A stretch of DNA of 64,000 nucleotides from CAXXOK01 sp963663285 (GTDB taxonomy: Bacteria > Bacillota > Clostridia > Christensenellales > Aristaeellaceae). Under the pieces are notes generated by a model. It was not told the origin of the DNA and searched no databases. It worked only from the letters and a program-made list of their open reading frames with translations. This document shows, piece by piece, positions 16,826 to 25,900 of the stretch. The stretch is from contig CAXXNI010000004.1 of assembly GCA_963663285.2 (NCBI GenBank), forward strand, positions 434,001 through 498,000, given 5' to 3'. The position numbers and the translations under genes are program-made. The first letter of the stretch is position 1. Every line of letters begins with the position of its first letter.

Positions 16826-18037
16826 TTGCACGTAAATCCGAATTTTGAAAAGCTGCCGGGTTCCTATCTGTTTGCCGAAATCGCCCGCCGGGTGAAAACC
16901 TATGGGGAAAAACATCCGGATGCGGATATTATTAAACTGGGCATTGGGGATGTAACCCGCCCGCTGGCGCCCGCTGCGGTGGAAGCCATGAAAAAAGCCG
17001 CCGATGAAATGCTTTCGGCTGCCACCTTCCGCGGCTACGGGCCGGATTACGGGTATGATTTTTTAATCGACGCCATCCGCGATGTGGATTACGCGCCCCG
17101 CGGCGTTACACTGGCCGCCGATGAGGTATTTGTGTCCGACGGCGCGAAAACCGATACGTCCGCTTTGCAGGAGCTGTTTGCGCCGGATACGCGCATCGCC
17201 GTGACCGATCCGGTTTACCCCGTGTATGTGGACAGCAACGCCATTGCCGGGCGGCTGGGCGTGTTTGAGGGTGGCCGCTGGACCAACCTTACCTACCTGC
17301 CCTGCAACGCGGAAAACGGCTTTGTGCCCGTGCCGCCCAAAGAAGCGGTGGATATTATCTACCTGTGCTACCCCAATAACCCCACCGGCACCACGCTGAC
17401 AAAAGAGCAGCTTGCGCCCTTTGTGGAATACGCCCGTAAAAACGGCGCGCTCATTATTTACGACGCGGCATACAAGGCGTTTATCACCTCCGATGTGCCC
17501 CACAGCATTTACGAGGTGGAAGGCGCGCGCGAAGTGGCGATCGAGTGCAACTCGTTCTCCAAAACCGCAGGTTTTACCGGCATCCGCTGTGGCTACACCA
17601 TCATTCCCCACGAGGTGGTGGGGTTGGGCGCACAGGGGCAGACGGTGGAACTGAACGCCCTGTGGAAGCGCCGCATGGGCACCAAGTTCAACGGTGTCAG
17701 CTACCCGGTGCAGCGCGCCGCCGCGGCGGTGTTCAGCCCCGAAGGGCAAAAGCAGTGCGACGAAACCATCGCCTACTACCTGCAAAACGCCGCCATGATC
17801 CGTGAAGGACTGGAAAAAGCGGGCTATACGGTGTTTGGCGGGGTGGACGCACCCTATGTGTGGCTGAAGACCCCGGTGGACAGCTGGCAGTTCTTCGATA
17901 CGCTTTTAGACACGGCACACGTGGTGGGCACGCCGGGCGCGGGATTCGGCCCCAGCGGTGAAGGCTATTTCCGTCTGACCGCCTTCAACACCCGCGAGAA
18001 GACAGCCGAGGCGCTGGAGCGCATCCAGAAGCTGTAA
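16826..18037 (+). CDS. dapL: LL-diaminopimelate aminotransferase
   Basis: A 403-residue class-I/II PLP aminotransferase that makes LL-diaminopimelate from tetrahydrodipicolinate and glutamate in one step. N-terminal NPNFEKLPGSYLFAEIARR and IKLGIGDVTRPL are typical of DapL; the PLP lysine is Lys246 in SFSKTAGFTGIRCGY, and YPNNPTGT lies before it. Translation starts at TTG 16826, backed by AAAGGAGG at 16811-16818. It is in one operon with dapF, and a terminator follows at 18065-18105. Use of DapL instead of the succinylase or acetylase route fits many Clostridia. Confidence 0.94.
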   Translation: MHVNPNFEKLPGSYLFAEIARRVKTYGEKHPDADIIKLGIGDVTRPLAPAAVEAMKKAADEMLSAATFRGYGPDYGYDFLIDAIRDVDYAPRGVTLAADEVFVSDGAKTDTSALQELFAPDTRIAVTDPVYPVYVDSNAIAGRLGVFEGGRWTNLTYLPCNAENGFVPVPPKEAVDIIYLCYPNNPTGTTLTKEQLAPFVEYARKNGALIIYDAAYKAFITSDVPHSIYEVEGAREVAIECNSFSKTAGFTGIRCGYTIIPHEVVGLGAQGQTVELNALWKRRMGTKFNGVSYPVQRAAAAVFSPEGQKQCDETIAYYLQNAAMIREGLEKAGYTVFGGVDAPYVWLKTPVDSWQFFDTLLDTAHVVGTPGAGFGPSGEGYFRLTAFNTREKTAEALERIQKL

Positions 18038-18064
18038 GGGCGTCTCCTTATCAATTGCATCATA

Positions 18065-18105
18065 AACCGGCGGATGCGGCTGTGTGCTTGCGTCCGCCGG
18101 TTTTT
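18065..18105 (+). terminator. Terminator after dapL
   Basis: GC-rich stem 18067-18077 with 18090-18100 followed by TTTTT at 18101-18105; 28 bp after the dapL stop. Confidence 0.8.
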
Positions 18106-18187
18106 CGCGCGCCGCGCCGGAAAGGGAAAACGGTTTTGGAAAGCGAATACAATACGTTAGCATTTTCTTTGCGAAGGAGCATTTATC

Positions 18188-20278
18188 ATGAGCCGCCACG
18201 CCATGCGACCCCGATCCGCTACCCGTACGCCGTGGGGCAGGCGCGCGGTGCTGCTGTTTACGTTGCTTGCGCTTTGCGCTTTGCTTACGGCCTGCACAGC
18301 GGTGGATACGCTGGTGGCCGCCGTGCCGACTGCCGGGGAGGAAAGCGCCGCGGGGCCGAACCTGTCGCTGCTGTCCTTTGACAGCTATACGGATGCGGAA
18401 ACTGAAACGCCCGCGCCGACTGCCGGGGTCGCGTATGCCACGGTGGATTTGTGGCTGGACGGCACGCAGAACATGGGCGGCATCAATGTAGAAACCAACA
18501 GCATTTATCCCCACGACGGGCGTAAGTACCGCGAGGGCGGCTTCCACTACCATTACGGCAGCCAAACCGGCTGGTATGAGGATGTGCTGCGCGATCTGCT
18601 CGCCGCCGCGGACGAAACCCATGTGCGCACCCTGCGCTACGGTAACGAGACCATGAGCGATGCGTACCTGCAAAGCTACGGCCTGCCGGATTCCGGTGAT
18701 GCGCAGGGCACATCCGTCTGGCGCGATTTGCATACCGTGGCGGTGGATACGCACGCCACGCTGTTTTCCACCTTTGTGGGCGAAACCATGGACGGCAGCT
18801 TTTACGAGCTGGGCTCTGCAAACTGGATCAACCGCATCCCTGCCCTGCATGATTACGATTTGGAAAACCCCACCCTTGCGCAGGCGATGAGCGACGCACT
18901 GAGCGCGCAGAGCACGGGCATTGCCGATGGGGACGAAAGCCTGATTCTGCAGCCGGGGCGCAACGAGCAGCAATGCGCGCTGCTTTCGGCACTGGAAAAC
19001 ATAGATACAACAAAGCTCAGCATTATCACGGTGGATACTGCGTCTGTGCGCAAAACCACCGGGGCGGACAGCGCCGGGCAGCCCATCGCCTATTACCGGC
19101 AGGTTCTTACGCAGCTGGGCGTGTTCGATTTGGGGCTGTGCGTGGGGCTGGTGGATTTTCAGCTCGATTATATGGGGCAGATGAGCACCTTCTCCACCGC
19201 TGATTTCAGCGAGCCGCTTTTATGGGGCCGCGTGATATTGGACGAGAAAAAGCAGACGTTTGTGAATCTGGGTGTGATGCCGCGCCATGTGCTTACGCTG
19301 GTTATCGGCACGCGTGTGCAGGTGGAAACCTACCTGCAAACGCTGGATACGGTGCTGGCGGGGGACATCGCCCTGCAGGGCACGCGCGGCCCCGAAAACG
19401 GCGAGCTTACCTATACCGCTTCCGGGCAGACCGTGGCGCAGGAGCCGTTTGCCTTTACATGGCAATCCACCATCATCGCCCGCCCGAGCATGAGCACCGC
19501 CACCCAGCATACGGACAGTGCAAATATTATGGTGGACGATTCCGCTGCCGCTGTGCAAACCGGCGCAAACGATGTGCCGCTGGTCGCCCTTTCGCCGGAC
19601 CAAACCAGTACGCTGACCATCTGCCTGCCGCTTTTAACCGGGGCAAACGGTGCGACGCTGGATGTGAGCACGCTTTCCAGCGCCACGCTGGAAACCATCA
19701 CTTCCCTCGCACTTACGCAAACCCTGCCCAACACGCCGGCGAATCAGGCAGCGGCGCAGGCTGCGGGGCAGCAGGTGATTGCCTACCGCGATACGCTGTA
19801 CCTGTTTGGCGACGCGGGTACACCAACCGCCTTTACGCTTGACGGTATTGCACTTGAGGATGGCGCGCTGGTATGCACCCTCACGGTGCAGGGCGCGGCG
19901 CTTGCGCCCGGGTATTACCGCCTGCGCCTGTCGGCTGACCGCAGCGGCGAGCAGGTGGACTGGCAGCCCGTACCATGGATTGACGGCGCGGACAGCGTAA
20001 ACGTATCCGTAACCGATACGCAGGTGTACACGTGGGAAACCTTCGTTTCCGCGATAACCGAGTACGAGCGCGGCTCTCGGCTTTTACCGGTGATGTTCCG
20101 CCATGCGTGGGGGCCGTACACGACCGAACTGTACCACAGCCTGATCGTGCCGGATTTTCCGCCTGTGTACAAGCTGGTGCACCTATCCGAGCTGACTTCG
20201 CAAATCCGCGATGCGGCAGCGGAGGGAACGCGCCCGTTGATTCGTTACGTATTTGAGGTGTTCATCCCCGGCGCGTAA
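18188..20278 (+). CDS. Large lipoprotein, possibly with a degenerate vWA-like domain
   Basis: 696 residues, start supported by GAAGGAG 8 bases upstream. The signal ends in a lipobox, LLTAC, so the mature chain should be anchored by Cys at about residue 36. Mature residues begin with a linker and then YATVDLWLDGTQNMGG, which resembles the first strand and metal motif of von Willebrand A domains (usually DxSxS) but with Thr and Asn instead. Further segments (LSIITVDTASV, LGLCVGLVDFQL) could be core strands. The rest is rich in Thr, Ala and Asp and beta-prone. It opens the set with a membrane protein, a tubulin-like and an actin-like protein. I recognise no named family; the vWA idea is inference. 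Confidence 0.72.
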   Translation: MSRHAMRPRSATRTPWGRRAVLLFTLLALCALLTACTAVDTLVAAVPTAGEESAAGPNLSLLSFDSYTDAETETPAPTAGVAYATVDLWLDGTQNMGGINVETNSIYPHDGRKYREGGFHYHYGSQTGWYEDVLRDLLAAADETHVRTLRYGNETMSDAYLQSYGLPDSGDAQGTSVWRDLHTVAVDTHATLFSTFVGETMDGSFYELGSANWINRIPALHDYDLENPTLAQAMSDALSAQSTGIADGDESLILQPGRNEQQCALLSALENIDTTKLSIITVDTASVRKTTGADSAGQPIAYYRQVLTQLGVFDLGLCVGLVDFQLDYMGQMSTFSTADFSEPLLWGRVILDEKKQTFVNLGVMPRHVLTLVIGTRVQVETYLQTLDTVLAGDIALQGTRGPENGELTYTASGQTVAQEPFAFTWQSTIIARPSMSTATQHTDSANIMVDDSAAAVQTGANDVPLVALSPDQTSTLTICLPLLTGANGATLDVSTLSSATLETITSLALTQTLPNTPANQAAAQAAGQQVIAYRDTLYLFGDAGTPTAFTLDGIALEDGALVCTLTVQGAALAPGYYRLRLSADRSGEQVDWQPVPWIDGADSVNVSVTDTQVYTWETFVSAITEYERGSRLLPVMFRHAWGPYTTELYHSLIVPDFPPVYKLVHLSELTSQIRDAAAEGTRPLIRYVFEVFIPGA

Positions 20279-20321
20279 TGCCGGAGCCACCGCACCACCA
20301 AGTAGGAAAGGACGACTGTGC

Positions 20322-20948
20322 ATGGTTAATGCCGCCCGCCCAAAACTGAAATATCATAACCGCACCAAAGTGTTCCTGTGCTATGCGCTGGCATGGGGCA
20401 TTGCGCTGCTGCTTCCCTATGCGGGGCTTTTATATTTATACCCCTACAAGCTTGCGGGTACCGCCCCGGATATTACCGTTACCCTGTCCGCTTTGCCCTT
20501 TTTGCTGCCGGACAGCATACGCCATATGGTTGCATCCTCTTCGCTGACCGCCGGTATTCAGGGCGGGGCGTTATACTCGGCGCTGGCCGCGCGGGAGATG
20601 ACCTGGCGCGCCGTCGTGGCGACGCTGGTGGCGACGGGCTGGGCTGTGGGGCTGCTTTGGCAGCTGCTCTGGCGGGTTACCTACCGCCATCCCCGGCAGG
20701 CCGCGCGCGCCACGCTGCACGCGGTGCACAGCTACCGCTGGTCCATGTTCGGCATCTGGCTGGTCAACGCGCTATTGGCGCTGGGGTTATACGCCGTTGG
20801 CGTACGGCTGATTCCAAACCGCACGGCGTGGGACTACATCCTCTACTTTAACGGCTTCATCCTCCCGCCGCTGGCGGCGTGGGTATGCTTCCGGTTGGCC
20901 GCGCCGCCGGCCATTTCCGGCAAGCACGCGTTCTTCAAGCGCCTCTGA
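20322..20948 (+). CDS. Four-helix membrane protein of unknown function
   Basis: A 208-residue protein with about four to five membrane segments, near residues 17-40, 95-118, 140-162 and 172-195. Basic residues at the N-terminus (RPKLKYHNRTK) suggest an inner N-terminus. ATG 20322 is chosen because AGGAAAGGACGAC stands upstream; the longer frame to 20253 would overlap the lipoprotein gene. The gap after the lipoprotein gene is 43 bp, so the two are likely co-transcribed. It may be a membrane partner for the tubulin-like and actin-like proteins encoded next. No family was recognised. Confidence 0.72.
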   Translation: MVNAARPKLKYHNRTKVFLCYALAWGIALLLPYAGLLYLYPYKLAGTAPDITVTLSALPFLLPDSIRHMVASSSLTAGIQGGALYSALAAREMTWRAVVATLVATGWAVGLLWQLLWRVTYRHPRQAARATLHAVHSYRWSMFGIWLVNALLALGLYAVGVRLIPNRTAWDYILYFNGFILPPLAAWVCFRLAAPPAISGKHAFFKRL

Positions 20949-20972
20949 TTCTTTACAGGAGAATTTGCAGGA

Positions 20973-21127
20973 GAATGATGGAAGCATCCCCCGCATGTCA
21001 CCGGGCGAATTTTCATCATCTCACGCTTTTAGAATCCTCGACGTAGCGCTGCTACTACTTCGGATTCCGCAAGCGCAATCTGAAGAAACTTCGCTCCAGA
21101 TTCATGCGGGGTCTGCTTCCATCATTC
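20973..21127. repeat. 155-bp element bounded by 25-bp inverted repeats (MITE/ERIC-like)
   Basis: The arms 20973-20997 and 21103-21127 are inverted copies matching at 23 of 25 positions. Between them are further nested dyads: GAATCC...GGATTC around GTAG-CGCTG-CTAC near 21032-21067, and AATCTG...CAGATT around GAAG-AAA-CTTC near 21077-21102. The whole could fold into one branched RNA or DNA structure. It contains no ORF. This fits a miniature inverted-repeat element inserted between two genes of a set, but a structured leader RNA for the tubulin-like gene is an alternative. Confidence 0.72.
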
Positions 21128-21251
21128 CCCTGTGGTGATATACTTTGGGGTATAGGGTGGGAGAACGGCGTAGCTTGGTGGTTTGCAGGCCGGGTGTGGG
21201 TGAGGGAACAAGATTCGCTGCTATCCTCCCCTGCGGTGATATACTTCGGGG
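21127..21251. repeat. Two 24-bp direct repeats with CCCC/GGGG ends before the tubulin-like gene
   Basis: CCCCTGTGGTGATATACTTT-GGGG at 21127-21150 and CCCCTGCGGTGATATACTTC-GGGG at 21228-21251 differ at two positions and lie 101 bp apart. Each has four-base complementary ends and is followed by a similar GGGAGAA...GGAACGG-like stretch. They fill the rest of the 398-bp gap before the tubulin-like gene. They could be regulator or DNA-binding sites, or degenerate parts of the neighbouring repeat element. Confidence 0.6.
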
Positions 21252-21346
21252 CTGGGAGAAGGGGAACGGATTCTCGCTGCTTTTGTTGATTACGTATACA
21301 TGCGCTGCACCGTTTGGCGCGGGGCAGACCCGATAGAGGAGGCACT

Positions 21347-22984
21347 ATGTCCTACTACCTGATTGCGATTGGCGGCACCGGCAACAAGGTGCTGGAGGCC
21401 ATGGTATACGCCTGCGTGGCGGATGCGCTGTACACCGTGGAGGCGGATGGCCGCCACGTGCCGCTGCCCGCCGTGAACGCGTTGATTGTGGATGTGGACG
21501 CGGCTTGCGGCAATACCACGCGTGCCAAGCAGGCTGCCGAGCATTACGAGCTGGTACGTGAAGCCTTTGAAGCCTCGGGTGTTTCGCGCCGCGGCTTTCA
21601 TACGGCGCTGAATGTACAGCGCTGGAATATGGATTTAGCGCGCCGCGCCGCCTCCGTGGATGATATGACCCTGAACCATCGGCAGGATCGGCTGCTGGCC
21701 AACAGCCTGTTTTCCGCAACCGAAGCCAAGCTGGAGTACAGCGAGGGGTTCCGCGGGCATCCGGATTTGGGGGTGCTGTTCTTTGCCGATATGCTCGGCT
21801 CGCTGGACGAGATGGCCGCCGAAGGCCAGCCGGATGAAATGGTGGAGCTGCTAAAGCGGATGCAGCGCGAGCTGGAAGCCGGGGAAACCGTGCGTGTGAT
21901 GCTGGTCGGCTCCATTTTCGGGGGCACGGGCGCCAGCGGCATCCCCAGCGTATCGCGCTACCTGCACGACCGCTTTACCGCCTTTGCCGATCATTTCCTG
22001 CTGTCGGCTGTATTGATGCTGCCCTATTACGAGGTGCCGCCCGCCACGGTGGACGAGACAGAGGAAATCGTGGTAAAATCCTCCACCTTTATGGATAAGG
22101 CGCGCACCGCCCTGCAATACTACGGCATGGAGGGCATGGTGCGCTCCGGCGAGGAGGATACCCGCGGCATTTACGATGCGCTCTATCTGCTGGGCTTGCC
22201 CCGCGAAGCGTTTACCCAGACCCGCATTTACTCCACGGGTTCCCAAAGTCAGGAAAACGACGCACACCTGCTGGAGTGGCTTTCCACCCGCATGGTCGCC
22301 GCGTTTTACCGCACGGGCTTCCGGGGGGCGGATGCGCACAACATGGACTGTTATTATTACCAGTGGCATTCCGGCAACGTCAGCTGGGATTGCTTCGATA
22401 AGGAAAGCGCCCTGTACCACCGCGCTTTTGGCGGGCTGCTCAAAGCGTCGGCGCTGTTTTTCGGCGAGTGTTATCCCACGCTGCGCGCCTGCATCCGCAG
22501 CGATGACCGCCGCCTGTCCCGCACGGTCAACTATTGGACGGCCTATTTCTACGGCGTTCGCCGTTTCAGCGCCGCCCAGCGCGCGCAGCTGGAAAAGCTG
22601 ATCGACTCCCTATACAAGCTATTGGCTTTTTACACCAACTGGGTCTGGCAGGTGCTGGGTACGTTGCCGCCCGCCAAACCGCCCCGGCAGCTGAGTGGGC
22701 TGTTCCACCCCGCGATTGTGGGGGATTTGCACGAGCTGCTGGCGCTGTACGGCATGGAGGAGACCCGGCGCGACGCGCGCACCATGGAGGCGCTGCGCCG
22801 TGGCCTGTGGCATGATTTTTCGCACATTGTCCTTCAGCCGGTACCCGACCGGGTAACTGCCGCGCAGGCGGTGGCGGGGCTGGGCGGCGGCAGCGCGCAG
22901 GATACGGGCGCCGATCCCAAGGCAGCCTTTGCCGCGTTTGCAGCGGCGCTGCTGGCCGTGGTAATGGAGGAGGATGGCCGATGA
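21347..22984 (+). CDS. Tubulin-like GTPase-domain protein (Tubulin_2 type)
   Basis: 545 residues. The N-terminal strand-loop YLIAIGGTGNKVLEAM and, near residue 185, LVGSIFGGTGASG reproduce the nucleotide-binding layout of tubulin/FtsZ-like proteins: the second is the glycine-rich T4 loop (GGGTG[ST]G in FtsZ). This pattern, with an acidic strand LIVDVDAAC between, is typical of the prokaryotic tubulin-like family PF13809. Nucleotide binding is thus likely; polymerisation cannot be judged. AGGAGG at 21337-21342 supports ATG 21347. Its stop overlaps the next start by ATGA, so translation of the two is coupled. The C-terminal half is helical and unassigned. Confidence 0.75.
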   Translation: MSYYLIAIGGTGNKVLEAMVYACVADALYTVEADGRHVPLPAVNALIVDVDAACGNTTRAKQAAEHYELVREAFEASGVSRRGFHTALNVQRWNMDLARRAASVDDMTLNHRQDRLLANSLFSATEAKLEYSEGFRGHPDLGVLFFADMLGSLDEMAAEGQPDEMVELLKRMQRELEAGETVRVMLVGSIFGGTGASGIPSVSRYLHDRFTAFADHFLLSAVLMLPYYEVPPATVDETEEIVVKSSTFMDKARTALQYYGMEGMVRSGEEDTRGIYDALYLLGLPREAFTQTRIYSTGSQSQENDAHLLEWLSTRMVAAFYRTGFRGADAHNMDCYYYQWHSGNVSWDCFDKESALYHRAFGGLLKASALFFGECYPTLRACIRSDDRRLSRTVNYWTAYFYGVRRFSAAQRAQLEKLIDSLYKLLAFYTNWVWQVLGTLPPAKPPRQLSGLFHPAIVGDLHELLALYGMEETRRDARTMEALRRGLWHDFSHIVLQPVPDRVTAAQAVAGLGGGSAQDTGADPKAAFAAFAAALLAVVMEEDGR

Positions 22985-25900
22985 AACGCAGCAAGCAAGA
23001 TCCCCGCAAGGCGGAGCTGGATAAAAAAACAACCTATATGACCCTGCTGCCGGATATGGAGGAGGGTTTCCACACCGGGTACCAGACGCAGGCGGGCATC
23101 GTGAGCGATGGCAGCCGCAAGCCGCACGAGTGGCTGGAAAGCTTCGCCATGAACATCCACACCGAGGGCGAGGATGTGGGCTATTCCATCCCGGATGTAC
23201 TGGCGGGCGAGGCGCAGCTGCGCCGCCTGATGCGCCTGCCCCACCGCGAGGCCATGAGCCATCAGGAGATGATTGACTGGCGCGCGGTGCTTGCGCTGGT
23301 GTTGTTGTGGGACGGCTGGGCGAAGGATGATACCTGGCCGGAGCTGACCTGCGAAGAAATGCTGACGGGACATACGTTTATCCGCGGGGTGCGCGCGGCG
23401 CTCCCGCCCCGGCGGCTGGCGTTCGGCCTGCGGCTTTTTGTGCTTTCCACCCAGCGCGACGGCGTACCTGAGCGCAAGGCGATTGGCATGCTGTCGCCCA
23501 CGGTGGCGCTTGCGCCCGCCGCCAACTCCGGTGATTTATCCGCCTTGCTGCCGCAGTGCGTGCGCTGGTATCTGCGCGATGAGCAGCGCTTTGACGATCC
23601 CTGCGCCTATCTGGACGAGGCCGACCGCGCCCGGCTGGTGCAGCACCTGCGTTTTTTGCAGGCGCTGGGTGAGCGTGTGGAGCTGGGCAGCCCCCTGTAC
23701 TCTGCGGATGCGAGCCTGAGCGGGCTGATCGACCGGTATATTGACGATCTGCAAACGCTGCGTTCCTCCTGGCGCGAGCGGCTGGAGGCGGGCGATGCGA
23801 ACGCAAAAACGGAGCTGTACATCCGCGCGCTTTCGGTGTACGGCCTATATGAGGTGAGCCGCCTGCCGGGCGTGACCCGGCGGGAGATCGCCTTTTCGCA
23901 GGAAGAGTTGACCCGCAACGTGCTGCTGCGCTGGTTTGCCGGCGGCCTTGCGGATGTGCCGCCGGAGTTTTCCGGCGCAAAGGTGATTACGTACGATTTT
24001 CACGGCAAACCCTTTGCCGTCGCGTCGCCCCGCTATCTGCTGGAACCGGCCAACACGCCGGAGGAAACCCAGACGCTAAAACAGCTGTGGGCGGAGCTAT
24101 CCCTGCCGCTGCAATACAACGGTGCGTGGAACCGCGCCGTGGCGCGCCGCTTTGTAGAGCTGAGCAACCATATGACGGGGCTTTCGGGCGTGGACCACCG
24201 CGCCAGCCGTAAGGTGATTGAGCTGCTTCGGTACTGGAGCAACAAGCTGGGCAGCTTCCGCGAGGCGGGGGACCGCTCGCTGACGCTGCAATTGCCGATG
24301 GATAACGTGCCCTCCACCTTGGCGGAGCTGGCGCAGGAAATGGTGGGGCTTGCCGATACCGGCACGCTGGCGGAGGCGTTTTCGGATTGTCTTTTGCTGT
24401 GCGAGGGTGCATCCCCCTTTGATGATCCCGAGCTGACTGCGCACTGCGCTGTGCAGGGCGCGGAAAACCTGTACGCTGTGCCGCCCATCGGCCCCAAACT
24501 GGCGCTGTGGCTTACGCGCATGGCCGAAGAACTGGGTGATGATGCGGCGCGGCCGCGCCTGCCTGCCCAATCGTTCCGCTTTGCGTATATCGATGGGCCA
24601 AACGGGCGCGTACTGCGCGCGCAGATGACGCTGACCAGTAAGCGGCACAACGGCGAAGCCGTGATGAATAACGAAATTGTGCTCATCCGGGAGTATACGC
24701 CGGGTACGGCGTACACTGGCGGAGCGGCGGTGCGCGTGGCAACGGAACAGCTGCCTGCGGTGCGCTGCTGGCCTGCTGTGCGCCTGTCCGCAGGGCAGTG
24801 GATGGCGTACTTCGTGCTGGCGCAGCAAACCGGCGCGGTGGATGTGCTGGTACCCGCCGAGGCAGGCTGGGCGCAGGGTGAACCGCATCAGGCGGTCAGC
24901 GGCAGCGAGGGACAGGCATTTCCGCATAGCTGGCAAACGGCGCGCATCCGCCACTGGCCGCTGTATGTGGCGCTGTCGCGCGGCACCATCAGCCTTGGCG
25001 CACTGCCTAACGAGGAAACAATTTTACAGCTTAAGCGGGAGTCGGCGGCCGCCGTCGCGGTGGATTTTGGCTCCAACGCTACCACGGTGATGCTGCGGCA
25101 GGGGGGGCAGCTGCGCCCGGCGGAACTGCCCGCCGCGCTGCTGAAAACATTGCTGCACGCCCGCATGGAGGATGATCGCCTGCTGGCGGACGAGTTCATC
25201 CCCGAAACTATCGGGCTGGACCCGCAGCACCCGTCCACCTTCGTCAGTGCCATGGATATGTTCACCGACGATGAAAAGCAGTGGATCGCGCCGCTGCTGG
25301 ACGGGCACATCTACTATCCGCCCGATTTGAACGCGCTGCTGGGTAAAAACCCCAACGCCTTGTATTACGATCTCAAATGGAGCGAGGAGCCCCATGTGGT
25401 ACGGTGTCTGCGCCTGTTCCTCAAGCAGGTGATGCTGCAGGCGGCGCTGGCTGCGCGGCTGGCGGGCTCGCCGTCGTTAAGCTGGCGTGTCTCCATGCCC
25501 AACGCCATGCCGCTGTACCGGCAGGAAGCCTATTTGGATATGGCACGCGCGCTGGCGAAAGAAACCGCCGCCGATACCGGCGTGCCCTTGAGCGCGGACA
25601 TGCCCCCTGTGCTCTTTGCCAGCGAAAATACGGCCGACGGTTTGTACTTCCGCAGCCGTAACGAGGTCAACACCCGCAGTGGATTTTTAAACATGGATGT
25701 CGGCGGCAGCACCACGGATATGAGCGTATGGCTGGGCGGCGGCACGCAAGCCGCCGTGGAAGCCTCGCTGCTGCTGGGCTGTCGGCAGATTCTATTTGAT
25801 TCGCTTTCGGCACGCCGCCGCGAAGCGTTTGAAACCGACTTTGCGGATGCACCCATCGAGCTTCGTGCGCTGGTGGGGGAGATGATCCGCTCGTTTGTGG

